A DNA stretch of 12,091 nucleotides from DASUZB01 sp036377075. GTDB taxonomy: Bacteria; Actinomycetota; CALGFH01. The stretch lies in contig DASUZB010000236.1 of NCBI GenBank assembly GCA_036377075.1, positions 1 to 12,091 on the forward strand, read 5' to 3'. This document shows, one piece after another, positions 1 to 6,382 of the stretch. The position numbers and the translations under genes were made by a program. Positions within the stretch are counted from its first letter, which is position 1. Every line of letters starts with the position of its first letter. The notes beneath the pieces were generated by a model. That model saw only the letters and a program-made list of their open reading frames with translations. It searched no databases and had not been told where the DNA came from.

Positions 1-242
1 CCGAGCCAGACCCTGCCGCTGTCGGGGGTGTCCAGGCCGGCGAGGCAGTGCAGCAGGGTCGACTTGCCCGACCCGGACGGGCCGACCACGGCGCTGAAGC
101 GCCCGCGGGCGAACCCGACGGAGACGCGGTCGAGCGCGGTGACCGCGGTCGGTCCGCTGCCGTAGGTCCTGCTGAGCTCCTCGGCGCGCACGGCGGCGTC
201 GATGGTCTGGCCGGCTGGCAGGACGATCTCGCTGGTAGGCAT
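1..242 (-). CDS. ABC transporter ATP-binding protein, MacB/LolD-like (N-terminal part, cut by window edge)
   Basis: Reading leftward from an ATG at 242, 80 residues are visible before the window ends. An aromatic A-loop residue (Y27, in RTYG) is followed by a complete Walker A motif GPSGSGKST at residues 54-62 and then LLHCLAGLDTPDSG. That is the classic opening of the nucleotide-binding subunit of an ABC transporter, most like the MacB/LolD/FtsE branch that pairs with FtsX-type permeases. It would bind and hydrolyse ATP at the inner face of the membrane. A good ribosome site, AGGAG five bases before the ATG (positions 248-252), fixes the start. The Walker B and signature motifs lie outside the window. 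It diverges from a two-component system, a common actinobacterial layout in which the kinase/regulator pair controls the adjacent transporter; the link is inferred. The family assignment is firm, the substrate unknown. Confidence 0.9.
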   Translation of the reverse strand, partial: MPTSEIVLPAGQTIDAAVRAEELSRTYGSGPTAVTALDRVSVGFARGRFSAVVGPSGSGKSTLLHCLAGLDTPDSGRVWL

Positions 243-305
243 GCTGGCTCCTGTGGTCGCGCGGTGCGGTCCCCTCGGGCCGTCGGTCGTCACCGAAAGG
301 CAACC

Positions 306-324
306 GCGGCGGCGCGGCCGCCGC
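306..324. repeat. Perfect 8-bp GC hairpin in the divergent ABC/kinase intergenic region
   Basis: GCGGCGGC at 306-313 and GCCGCCGC at 317-324 form a perfect 8-bp stem around a 3-base loop. It lies between the divergent starts at 242 and 400, about 64 bases upstream of the ABC ATPase start. It could be an operator or a leader hairpin for the ABC gene, but GC-rich sequence makes such repeats by chance fairly often. I saw no convincing promoter for the minus-strand gene in this 157-base gap. Confidence 0.35.
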
Positions 325-387
325 ACTGGCGCTGGGACGAGGATCGGAGGTAGACCCAGCACTACCGCCGCCGGCCGCGGCGCCGGT

Positions 388-399
388 TACCATCGGCCC
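388..399 (+). promoter_or_regulatory. Possible -10 element for a leaderless histidine kinase mRNA
   Basis: TACCAT (388-393) fits the TANNNT -10 consensus and sits six bases before the ATG at 400, so transcription would begin at or next to the start codon. No Shine-Dalgarno sequence precedes this ATG, which fits a leaderless transcript. No recognisable -35 box is present, so confidence is low. Confidence 0.35.
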
Positions 400-1614
400 A
401 TGGGTGCCCGAACCGCCTGGCAGGCGATCGCGCAGCGGCCCTGGCGCTTCCTCGCCTCGTCGTGGCCGTGGCGGTCGCTGGCGTACCTGCTGGCCGGCAT
501 CGCGCCGAGCGCCACGGTGGCCGCCGGGGTGATCGCCCTGTTCACCCTGCGCGTATCGAGGCTGGCACCGCTGGTCCTCCCGCCGGTGTTCCTGGCGCTG
601 CTGCTCTCCGGGCTGCTGGTGGCGCGCTACGAGCGGTGGCGCCTGCGCCTGCTGGAGTCCGGCCCCGCGGCGGCGTACCGGCATCCCGAGGGTTCCGGCC
701 GGCGCGCCCTGGAGTTCGGCTACGGCGTCGTCTGCGTGCTGCTGCTGTGGCTGATCGACCTGGCCGTGGTCGCCCTCTCCCTGGGTCCCCTCGGGGCCCT
801 CACGACGGTGGCCCTGCGCAGCGCCGACGCCGGAAAGGGCGCCCAGGCGGCGATGCTCGCCCTCGGCCTGCTGGCGCTGGCGCCGGGCGCGTACCTGCTC
901 ACCGCGTGGGCGGGCGCCCGCGCCGCCCTCGCCCGGCTGCTCCTGGCGCCGCGCGAGGCGGAGCTCGGCGAGCGGCTGGTCGAGGTCACCCGATCGCGCG
1001 CCCGCCTGGTCGACGCGTTCGAGGTCGAGCGGCGGCGCATCGAGCGCGACCTCCACGACGGCGCCCAGCAGCGGCTGGTCGCGCTGACCGTGGCGCTGGG
1101 ACTGGCGCGGCTCGACCTGCCGCCCGGCTCGCCCGCGGCCGCGCGCGTCGACCAGGCGCACGAGCAGGCCAAGCAGGCGCTCACCGAGCTGCGGGAGCTG
1201 ATCCGCGGCGTCCACCCGCAGGTCCTTGCCGACCGCGGCCTGCCCGCCGCGATCTCCGACGCCGCCGGCCGCTCGCCGGTGCGGGTCGACGTCGACGTCG
1301 CCCTGCCGCGGCGCCTGCCCGCCACGACCGAGGCCGCCGCCTACTTCGCCGTCTGCGAGGCGCTCGCCAACGTCGCCAGGCACAGCCGCGCGACCCGCGC
1401 GTCGGTGCGCGGCCGGCTGCAGGACGAGCTGCTGGTCGTCGAGGTGCGCGACGGCGGCGTCGGCGGCGCCGACCCGGCCGGCGGCAGCGGGCTCGCCGGC
1501 CTGGCCGACCGCATCGCGGTGGTGGACGGCAGGCTGCTGCTCTCCAGCCCCGCCGGCGGGCCGACCCTGCTCCGAGTGGAGATCCCGTGCGCGCAGACGG
1601 TCCCCTCCGCGTAG
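400..1614 (+). CDS. Two-component sensor histidine kinase (putative-sensor domain, HisKA_3 type)
   Basis: A 404-residue NarL/DesK-type membrane histidine kinase. The N-terminal half has about four hydrophobic segments (roughly 28-48, 55-75, 108-130, 148-175), matching the actinobacterial 'putative sensor' domain, which has little extracytoplasmic part and so suggests sensing within or at the membrane. The HisKA_3 dimerisation motif ERDLHDGAQQRL follows, with His219 the predicted phosphorylated residue. The HATPase domain shows its N-box (EALANVARHS, 320-329) and glycine boxes (DGGVGG 351-356, GSGLAGLADRI 362-372). It should autophosphorylate and pass phosphate to the regulator encoded next. 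The open frame extends upstream of 400, but that stretch lacks protein-like character; the chosen ATG directly precedes the sensor domain. Its end overlaps the regulator start by 28 bases, implying one transcript. Signal unknown; the divergent ABC transporter is the likely target. Confidence 0.92.
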   Translation: MGARTAWQAIAQRPWRFLASSWPWRSLAYLLAGIAPSATVAAGVIALFTLRVSRLAPLVLPPVFLALLLSGLLVARYERWRLRLLESGPAAAYRHPEGSGRRALEFGYGVVCVLLLWLIDLAVVALSLGPLGALTTVALRSADAGKGAQAAMLALGLLALAPGAYLLTAWAGARAALARLLLAPREAELGERLVEVTRSRARLVDAFEVERRRIERDLHDGAQQRLVALTVALGLARLDLPPGSPAAARVDQAHEQAKQALTELRELIRGVHPQVLADRGLPAAISDAAGRSPVRVDVDVALPRRLPATTEAAAYFAVCEALANVARHSRATRASVRGRLQDELLVVEVRDGGVGGADPAGGSGLAGLADRIAVVDGRLLLSSPAGGPTLLRVEIPCAQTVPSA

Positions 1615-2258
1615 TCGTCGCCGAGGACAGCGTCCTGCTGCGGGAGGGCCTGGCAGGGCTGCTGCACCGCTTCGGCCACGCCGTGGTCGCCACCGTCGGC
1701 GACGCGCCGGCGCTGCTCGCCGCGGTCGAGGCGCACGAGCCGGACGTGGTGGTCACCGACGTGCGCATGCCGCCCGGCTTCAGCGACGAGGGGCTGCGCG
1801 CCGCGCTCGCGCTGCGCGACGCCCACCCGTCGCTCGCCGTCCTGGTGCTCAGCCAGTACGTCGAGCAGACCTACGCCGCCGAGCTGCTCGACGCCGACCC
1901 GTGGCGGGGGGGCCGGGCCGGCGTCGGCTACCTGCTCAAGGACCGGGTCGGCGACGTGGAGGAGTTCGACGACGCGATCCGGCGGGTCGCGGCGGGCGCC
2001 ACGGTGATCGATCCCGAGGTGGTGCGCCAGCTGCTGCGCCGGCGCCACGACCCGCTCGAACGGCTCACCCCGCGCGAGCGTGAGGTGCTCGCCCTGATGG
2101 CCGAGGGCTGGTCCAACGCCGCCATCGCCCGCACCCTGGTGGTCACCGAGGCCGCGGTCGCCAAGCACATCGGCGGGATCCTCACCAAGCTCGACCTGCC
2201 GCCCACCGAGGACGACCACCGCCGCGTCCGCGCCGTCCTGGCGTTCCTGCGCGGCTAG
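1587..2258 (+). CDS. LuxR/NarL-family response regulator
   Basis: A 223-residue DNA-binding response regulator. The receiver domain (about 8-125) has the acidic pair in VVVAEDS (E13/D14), the phospho-acceptor Asp58 in VVTDVRMPPG, and the conserved lysine K118 in YLLKDRV. The LuxR helix-turn-helix (about 157-210) has LTPREREVLALMAEGWSNAAIA and the recognition region TEAAVAKHIGGILTKLDL. It should take phosphate from the kinase just upstream and then bind target promoters, plausibly its own and that of the ABC transporter. The start is GTG at 1587, preceded by GGAG (1578-1581) with a five-base gap and inside the kinase's 3' end, which indicates translational coupling. The same frame is open far upstream, but that part is a shadow of the kinase gene. 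A run of seven G bases (1906-1912) encodes part of a slightly long loop, DPWRGGRAG, just before the lysine motif. Confidence 0.92.
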   Translation: MRADGPLRVVVAEDSVLLREGLAGLLHRFGHAVVATVGDAPALLAAVEAHEPDVVVTDVRMPPGFSDEGLRAALALRDAHPSLAVLVLSQYVEQTYAAELLDADPWRGGRAGVGYLLKDRVGDVEEFDDAIRRVAAGATVIDPEVVRQLLRRRHDPLERLTPREREVLALMAEGWSNAAIARTLVVTEAAVAKHIGGILTKLDLPPTEDDHRRVRAVLAFLRG

Positions 2259-2275
2259 CCACGCCCGGTCAGCCG
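2252..2275. terminator. Possible bidirectional terminator between convergent regulator and MFS genes
   Basis: CGGCT (2252-2256) and AGCCG (2271-2275) can pair around a 14-base loop that includes both stop codons. The two genes converge with only ten bases between stops, so some shared transcription stop is expected. The stem is short and there is no T tract. Confidence 0.3.
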
Positions 2276-3564
2276 GCCGCCAGGTCGACGCGGCCGGCCG
2301 GCGCCTGGTCGCGGCCGGGCGCGCGCCTGGTCACCATCAGGCCAGCCAGCACGTACCCGGCGCCCTGCAGGGCGATGACCGGCACGATGCCGACGGGCTT
2401 GCCGAGCAGGCCGGCGCCGAGCGTGCCGGCGAGCGTGGCGACGCCCTGGACCGCGATCAGCGCGCCGAAGACGCGGCCGCGCAACCGCTCGCCGGTGGCC
2501 GTCTGGAACACCGTCATCAGGCCGGCGGCCATCAGCGCCCCGGCCGGTCCCACGAGCGCGATCAGCACGAACGCCGGCCACAGCACCGGCGCCGCCAACG
2601 GGTAGAGGAACAGCGCGAGGTCGAGCGCGCCGAACGCGACCGCTCCCCAGCCGACCAGGCGTTGCGGCCGGAAGCGGTGCCCGACGGCCGCCGCCACCAG
2701 GCCGCCGAGGATGCCGCCGACCGCCTGCACGGACATGATCAGGCCGTAGGCGGAGCTGTCGCCGTGCAGCACGTCGAGCACGAACGGGGCCATCAGCGTG
2801 CCCATGATCCCCTCGCCGACGCTGGTGATCGCGACGAAGAGCAGCAGGACGCGCAACGTCCGGACGGCCCGCGCGACCCGCACGCCCTCGACCCAGTCGT
2901 GCCAGACCGAGCGCACGGTGGTCCGCAGCGCCCTGCCCGCCGGGTCCTCTGGCGCGCCGGCGCGACCCGGCGGGGCGGTTGCCCCGCGCGGCAGCCGGAT
3001 CAGCGCGACCAGCCCGGCGGCGGCGCAGAACGTGGCGGCGTCGGCCAGCCCGAGCAGGCGTACCCCACCGAGCCCGGCGACCAGCCCGCCGGCGGCCGCG
3101 CCAAGCAGCCGGGCGACGTCCCTGACCTGGCCGTTGAGGGCGTTCGCGGTGACCAGCTCGCCGGCCGGCACCAGGTCGGGGAGGATCGCGGCCTCGGCCG
3201 GGACGAAGAACTGCGCCAGGCAGCTCTCCGCGAGCGCGACCGGGTAGACGATCCAGACGCGGCCGGCGTCGTGCACCAGCAGCAGGGGCAGCAGCCCGGC
3301 GGCGAGCAGCAGGTTGGTGGCCACCATGGTGACGCGCCGGTCCCAGCGGTCGGCGAACACCCCGGCGACCGAGCCGAGCAGGACCTGGGGCAGCAGCGAC
3401 GCCATCAGCATCGCCGACGAGGCGATCGTCGAGCCGGTCAGCGCGTACACCTCGTAGGCCAGCCCGACCCGCAGGATCCAGTCGCCGACCAGGGAGATCA
3501 GCCCGGCCGCGAGCAGCAGGCGCAGGTTGCGCCCGCGGGCGAGCAGCCGGACCAGCGCCGGCAC
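2269..3564 (-). CDS. MFS transporter, MFS_3/EntS-like exporter
   Basis: A 431-residue integral membrane protein with the hydrophobic pattern of a 12-helix major facilitator. The opening, with VGDWILRVGLAYEVYALTGS, and motif A in the first cytoplasmic loop (GVFADRWDRR, residues 68-77) match the MFS_3 group that includes the enterobactin exporter EntS and many proton-driven drug exporters of Gram-positive bacteria. A central charged loop of about 45 residues (near 195-240) separates the two six-helix halves. The start is a GTG at 3564, one base after the TGA of the ArsR-type regulator, so the pair is almost certainly one transcript, with the regulator first. A GAGG (about nine bases upstream, in the end of the regulator gene) could serve as ribosome site. 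Role: likely export of a small toxic compound sensed by the ArsR protein. Substrate not readable. Confidence 0.88.
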   Translation of the reverse strand: MPALVRLLARGRNLRLLLAAGLISLVGDWILRVGLAYEVYALTGSTIASSAMLMASLLPQVLLGSVAGVFADRWDRRVTMVATNLLLAAGLLPLLLVHDAGRVWIVYPVALAESCLAQFFVPAEAAILPDLVPAGELVTANALNGQVRDVARLLGAAAGGLVAGLGGVRLLGLADAATFCAAAGLVALIRLPRGATAPPGRAGAPEDPAGRALRTTVRSVWHDWVEGVRVARAVRTLRVLLLFVAITSVGEGIMGTLMAPFVLDVLHGDSSAYGLIMSVQAVGGILGGLVAAAVGHRFRPQRLVGWGAVAFGALDLALFLYPLAAPVLWPAFVLIALVGPAGALMAAGLMTVFQTATGERLRGRVFGALIAVQGVATLAGTLGAGLLGKPVGIVPVIALQGAGYVLAGLMVTRRAPGRDQAPAGRVDLAAG

Positions 3565-3565
3565 C

Positions 3566-4165
3566 TCAGCCGCCTCGCGGGGTGGGCGGGAGCGGGAACG
3601 CGAACAGGGTGAGGTTGACCGGGACGGCGCCTTCGGGCCGGGCGGCGGCGTCCCCCAGCGGCCGGCGGTCGACCAGCGGCTGGATCAGCGCGTCGAGCGC
3701 CTGGCGCAGCTCGACCATCTCGTCGAGGGTCAGGTACATGAGGTTCTGGCCGATGCCGGTGTTGTCGCGCCAGCGCTGCTCCCAGTCGCCGCGCCGCTGC
3801 TGCCAGTCGAGCAGCTGGGCAACCGCCCGCTCGGCGAGCATCTGCTCGAGCACGTCGGCGGCGAGGGCGGCCTCCGGGTCGCGGTCGGCGCCCTCCCAGG
3901 TCTGCGAGGTGGCGGTGATGCGCCATGGGTGCTCGCGGCCGTCGGCGGCCGGCGCCGGCTCGACGAAGCCGTAGCGGGCGAGCTGGCGCAGGTGGTGGGA
4001 GGCCAGCGCCTGGCTGATGCCGAGCTGGCGGGCGGCGTCGGCCGCGGTCATCGGGCCGTCGCGGCCGACGAGCGAGTGCAGCCTGAGCCGCAGCGGGTGG
4101 GCGAGCGCCCGGATCACGACGGGGTCGTCGAGGATCCGGCGCCTGCCGACAGATTCCAAAGACAT
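3566..4165 (-). CDS. ArsR-family winged-helix transcriptional regulator
   Basis: A 199-residue regulator. A winged helix-turn-helix spans about 13-95: ALAHPLRLRLHSLV, then MTAADAARQLGISQALASHHLRQL with the recognition helix near 50-62, then the wing around GREHPWRIT. The long C-terminal part (about 95-190) is typical of larger helix_turn_helix/ArsR proteins. There is no cysteine anywhere, so it is not a classical thiolate metal sensor such as ArsR or SmtB; an organic ligand is more likely. An in-frame TTG lies ten codons upstream (4195), but I prefer the ATG at 4165: its ribosome-site-less position fits the -35/-10 pair that would put the mRNA start on the ATG, and the protein fold begins here. 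It is transcribed with the MFS exporter that follows one base after its stop, so it probably represses both genes. An inverted repeat covering its start codon is the likely operator. Confidence 0.87.
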   Translation of the reverse strand: MSLESVGRRRILDDPVVIRALAHPLRLRLHSLVGRDGPMTAADAARQLGISQALASHHLRQLARYGFVEPAPAADGREHPWRITATSQTWEGADRDPEAALAADVLEQMLAERAVAQLLDWQQRRGDWEQRWRDNTGIGQNLMYLTLDEMVELRQALDALIQPLVDRRPLGDAAARPEGAVPVNLTLFAFPLPPTPRGG

Positions 4166-4174
4166 GCTTGGAAT
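4153..4174. promoter_or_regulatory. Probable ArsR operator: inverted repeat across the regulator's start codon
   Basis: ATTCCAA (4153-4159) and TTGGAAT (4168-4174) are a perfect 7-bp inverted repeat with eight bases between, and the regulator's ATG (4163-4165 on the minus strand) lies in the spacer. A third copy, TTGGAAT, occurs at 4211-4217, and the nine bases TTGGAATCG are identical in the two right-facing copies. Size and symmetry suit a winged-helix dimer. A bound dimer would block the predicted -10 and the start of transcription, giving autorepression. Confidence 0.6.
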
Positions 4175-4202
4175 CGTCGCCCGGAGGTCCGGCAAATGTC
4201 AA
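4173..4202 (-). promoter_or_regulatory. Predicted promoter for the ArsR-MFS operon
   Basis: On the minus strand TTGACA (4202-4197) is a perfect -35 box. Eighteen bases further, GACGAT (4178-4173) is a weak -10 that ends seven bases before the ATG at 4165. The transcript would be leaderless, consistent with the lack of a Shine-Dalgarno sequence. The -10 overlaps one arm of the inverted repeat. The -35 is convincing, the -10 much less so. Confidence 0.45.
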
Positions 4203-4224
4203 GCACTTGTTTGGAATCGCGTTG

Positions 4225-4246
4225 GGCGTCCAGTCGGCGTCCAGTC
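4225..4246. repeat. Exact tandem duplication of an 11-bp unit
   Basis: GGCGTCCAGTC occurs twice in direct contact (4225-4235 and 4236-4246), midway between the two divergent regulator genes. The second copy continues into CCAGTCCTGG (4241-4250), a small inverted repeat. It could be a recent slippage duplication or a pair of binding sites one helical turn apart (11 bp), which would place two proteins on the same DNA face. Confidence 0.8.
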
Positions 4247-4251
4247 CTGGA

Positions 4252-4283
4252 TAGTCAAGAGTTGACTAACCTGGTATTGACTA
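4252..4283. promoter_or_regulatory. Probable PadR operator: TTGACTA half-sites over the -35 box
   Basis: TAGTCAA (4252-4258) and TTGACTA (4262-4268) form a perfect 7-bp inverted repeat with a 3-base centre (GAG). A third identical half-site, TTGACTA, lies at 4277-4283. The right arm contains the -35 box of the PadR promoter and the third copy lies just before the -10. A PadR dimer bound here would shut off PadR and the downstream exporter. The layout is autoregulatory by inference; the repeats themselves are exact. Confidence 0.6.
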
Positions 4284-4290
4284 GTACGGT
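4262..4290 (+). promoter_or_regulatory. Promoter for the PadR-DHA2 operon, leaderless
   Basis: TTGACT (4262-4267), a 17-base spacer and TACGGT (4285-4290) make a good housekeeping-type promoter. The ATG follows seven bases after the -10, so the mRNA would start at or within a base of the start codon. No Shine-Dalgarno sequence is present, which agrees with leaderless translation. Confidence 0.6.
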
Positions 4291-4297
4291 CTTGCCT

Positions 4298-4852
4298 ATG
4301 ACCACGACCAAGCTCTCACCCAGTGCGCACGCGGTGCTCGGCCTGCTCTCGCGGCAGCCGACCTCCGGCTACGAGCTGGGCTCGACGGCCGAGCGGACGA
4401 TCGCGCACTTCTGGCCGATCACCCGAGCGCACATCTACGCCGAGCTGGCCAGGCTGGAGGCCGCCGGCCTGGTCACCGCGACCGAGGTCAGCCAGCGCCG
4501 GCGACCCGACAAGCGCGTCTACGCCATCACCGGGGCGGGCGAGGCAGCCCTCGACGAGTGGCTCGCCGGCGGCGACCTCGGCCACGAGCGCCGCCGCCAC
4601 CCGCTGCTGCTCAAGCTCTTCTTCGGCGAGCGCATCCCGCCCGCGCGCCTGGCCGCCCTGCTGGCCGAGGAGCGCGCCCGGCTCCAGGCCGACCGCGACC
4701 GCTACCTGGCGGTGGCGGCCGCCCTCGAGGGCGACCCGGGCGCCGTCTGGCGGCGCGCCACCGCCATGTACGGGGTCCACTGCGCCCAGGGCCACCTCGC
4801 CTGGCTCGACGAGGTCGAGCCGCTCCTCGCACCGGCCGAACGGAGCCTGTAG
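4298..4852 (+). CDS. PadR-family transcriptional regulator
   Basis: A 184-residue PadR regulator. The N-terminal winged helix (about 8-85) shows the family hallmarks: AVLGLLSRQPTSGYELG, IYAELARLEAAGLV, and the wing ending VYAITGAGEAAL. The C-terminal half (about 98-180) is the helical Vir_act_alpha_C dimerisation region, rich in charged residues and ending WLDEVEPLL. PadR proteins are usually repressors of efflux or phenolic-acid detoxification genes, released by the toxic compound. The ATG at 4298 is chosen because the PadR fold begins there and a promoter leads right into it; the same frame is open further upstream but overlaps the divergent ArsR gene antisense. Its TAG touches the ATG of the DHA2 exporter with no gap, so they are translated together, and it probably controls that exporter and itself. 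Confidence 0.92.
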   Translation: MTTTKLSPSAHAVLGLLSRQPTSGYELGSTAERTIAHFWPITRAHIYAELARLEAAGLVTATEVSQRRRPDKRVYAITGAGEAALDEWLAGGDLGHERRRHPLLLKLFFGERIPPARLAALLAEERARLQADRDRYLAVAAALEGDPGAVWRRATAMYGVHCAQGHLAWLDEVEPLLAPAERSL

Positions 4853-6373
4853 ATGTTCAAGGAGAACCGCCGCACCAAGCTGCTCACCCTCGCGCTGAGC
4901 TGCCTGGCGCTGTTCATCGTGCTGCTCGACATGACCATCGTGAACAACGCGCTGCCGTCCATCCAGCGGCACCTCGACGCCAGCCTCTCCGGCCTGCAGT
5001 GGATCATCGACGCCTACGCCCTGGTGTTCGCGAGCCTGCTGCTGACCACCGGCTCGCTCAGCGACCGGCAGGGGCGCAAGCGCTGGTTCCTGATCGGCCT
5101 CGCCGTGTTCACCGCCGGCTCGGCCCTGTGCGGCGTCGCGCCCAACACCGGCTTCCTGGTCGCCGCGCGGGCGCTGCAGGCCGCCGGCGGCGCCGCCCTG
5201 TCCCCGGCGAGCCTGTCGCTGCTCACCAGCGCCTTCCCCGACCCGCGCGAGCGGGCGCAGGCGATCGGCATCTGGTCGGGGATCTCGGGCCTCAGCCTCT
5301 CGGCCGGCCCGCTCATCGGCGGGGCGCTGGTCGACGGGCCCGGCTGGCGCTGGGTGTTCTTCGTCAACCTTCCCATCGGCGTGGTGGCGTTCCTCGGGGC
5401 GCTGCGCTTCGTGCAGGAGTCGGTCAACCCGCGCCCGCGGCGGCTCGACCTGGCCGGCCAGCTCCTCGGCATCGGCACGCTGGCGACGCTGGTCTACGCG
5501 CTGATCGAGGGCGGCAGCCACGGCTGGACCTCCGCCCTGATCCTGACCATGTTCACCCTGGCCGCGCTCGGGCTCGTCGCCTTCCTGCTGGTCGAGACGC
5601 GCCAGCGGGAGCCAATGCTCGAGCTGCGCTTCTTCCGCTCGGCGGCGTTCTCCGGCACCAACCTGATCGCCTTCCTGACCTTCTTCAGCCTGATCGGCTT
5701 CACCTTCTTCAACACCCTCTACTTCCAGGAGATCCGGGGCTACTCGGCGTTCGCAGCCGGGCTGCTCGGCCTGCCGGTGACGCTCGCGATCGTGGTGATG
5801 GCGCCGCTCGCCGGGCGGCTGGCCGGCACGCGCGGCCCGGGCCTGCCGATCGCCGCCGGCACCGCCATGGCCGGCACCGCCGTGCTGCTCCTGCTCGGCC
5901 TCCAGCTGGACACCCCCTACGGCAGCATCTGGTGGATCCTGGTGCTGTTCGGCGCCGGGCTCGGCCTGGTCTTCGCGCCGACCGCCGCGTCGGCGGTCGC
6001 CGGCCTGCCACGCTCCCAGGCCGGCCTCGCCTCCGGGATCCTCAACACCAGCCGCCAGGTCGGTGGCTCGGTCGGCATCGCCCTGCTCGGCGCGGTCTTC
6101 AGCAACCGCTTCCGCGGCGCGCTCCCGGCCGAGGTCCGTGCCCGGATGGGCGGCGCCAGCGGCGGCTTCCAGGCCGTCCCCCCGGCCGTCCGCCGCGTGG
6201 TCGGCGAGGCGTTCGTCACCGGCATCCACGCCGGCTACCTGGTGGCCGGCAGCGCCCTGCTGGTCGGCACGCTGCTGGCGGTCACCCTCCTGGCCGCCTT
6301 CCGCCCCCGCCCGGCCGCCACCCCCGCGGCCGAGCCCCAGCCCGCGATGGCCTCCAGCGACGGCGCCCCCTGA
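4853..6373 (+). CDS. MFS drug exporter, DHA2 family (EmrB/QacA-like, 14 helices)
   Basis: A 506-residue multidrug exporter of the 14-helix DHA2 group. Visible signatures are motif D1 in helix 1 (LDMTIVNNALP, 25-35), WIIDAYALVFASLLL in helix 2, motif A (GSLSDRQGRKR, 67-77), the antiporter motif C region (GISGLSLSAGPLIGG, 143-157) and WRWVFFVNLPIG (165-176). Length agrees with QacA, LfrA and EmrB. It should use the proton gradient to push hydrophobic or cationic compounds out of the cell. No EmrA-like adaptor gene is nearby, as expected in a Gram-positive. The ATG follows the PadR stop directly and has GGAG at 4842-4845, seven bases upstream. The last 60 or so residues, rich in Ala and Pro, are a disordered cytoplasmic tail. 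The substrate cannot be told; control by the adjacent PadR protein is very likely. Confidence 0.93.
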   Translation: MFKENRRTKLLTLALSCLALFIVLLDMTIVNNALPSIQRHLDASLSGLQWIIDAYALVFASLLLTTGSLSDRQGRKRWFLIGLAVFTAGSALCGVAPNTGFLVAARALQAAGGAALSPASLSLLTSAFPDPRERAQAIGIWSGISGLSLSAGPLIGGALVDGPGWRWVFFVNLPIGVVAFLGALRFVQESVNPRPRRLDLAGQLLGIGTLATLVYALIEGGSHGWTSALILTMFTLAALGLVAFLLVETRQREPMLELRFFRSAAFSGTNLIAFLTFFSLIGFTFFNTLYFQEIRGYSAFAAGLLGLPVTLAIVVMAPLAGRLAGTRGPGLPIAAGTAMAGTAVLLLLGLQLDTPYGSIWWILVLFGAGLGLVFAPTAASAVAGLPRSQAGLASGILNTSRQVGGSVGIALLGAVFSNRFRGALPAEVRARMGGASGGFQAVPPAVRRVVGEAFVTGIHAGYLVAGSALLVGTLLAVTLLAAFRPRPAATPAAEPQPAMASSDGAP

Positions 6374-6382
6374 CCCGAGCCG

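Noticed and set aside
202..399. Upstream extension of the histidine kinase by 66 codons
   Set aside because: The extension overlaps the start of the divergent ABC gene, is Arg/Gly-rich and not kinase-like. The ATG at 400 gives the expected sensor domain start.
462..1586. N-terminal extension of the response regulator frame, which could suggest a fusion protein
   Set aside because: The upstream 375 codons are a shadow of the kinase gene, rich in Arg, Ala, Pro and Gly. A GTG with a good ribosome site at 1587 gives a normal-length regulator.
2662..3612. A 316-codon plus-strand frame opposite the MFS_3 exporter
   Set aside because: Its product is dominated by Gln, Arg, Asp and Gly in repetitive fashion, typical of the antisense of a membrane protein gene in GC-rich DNA.
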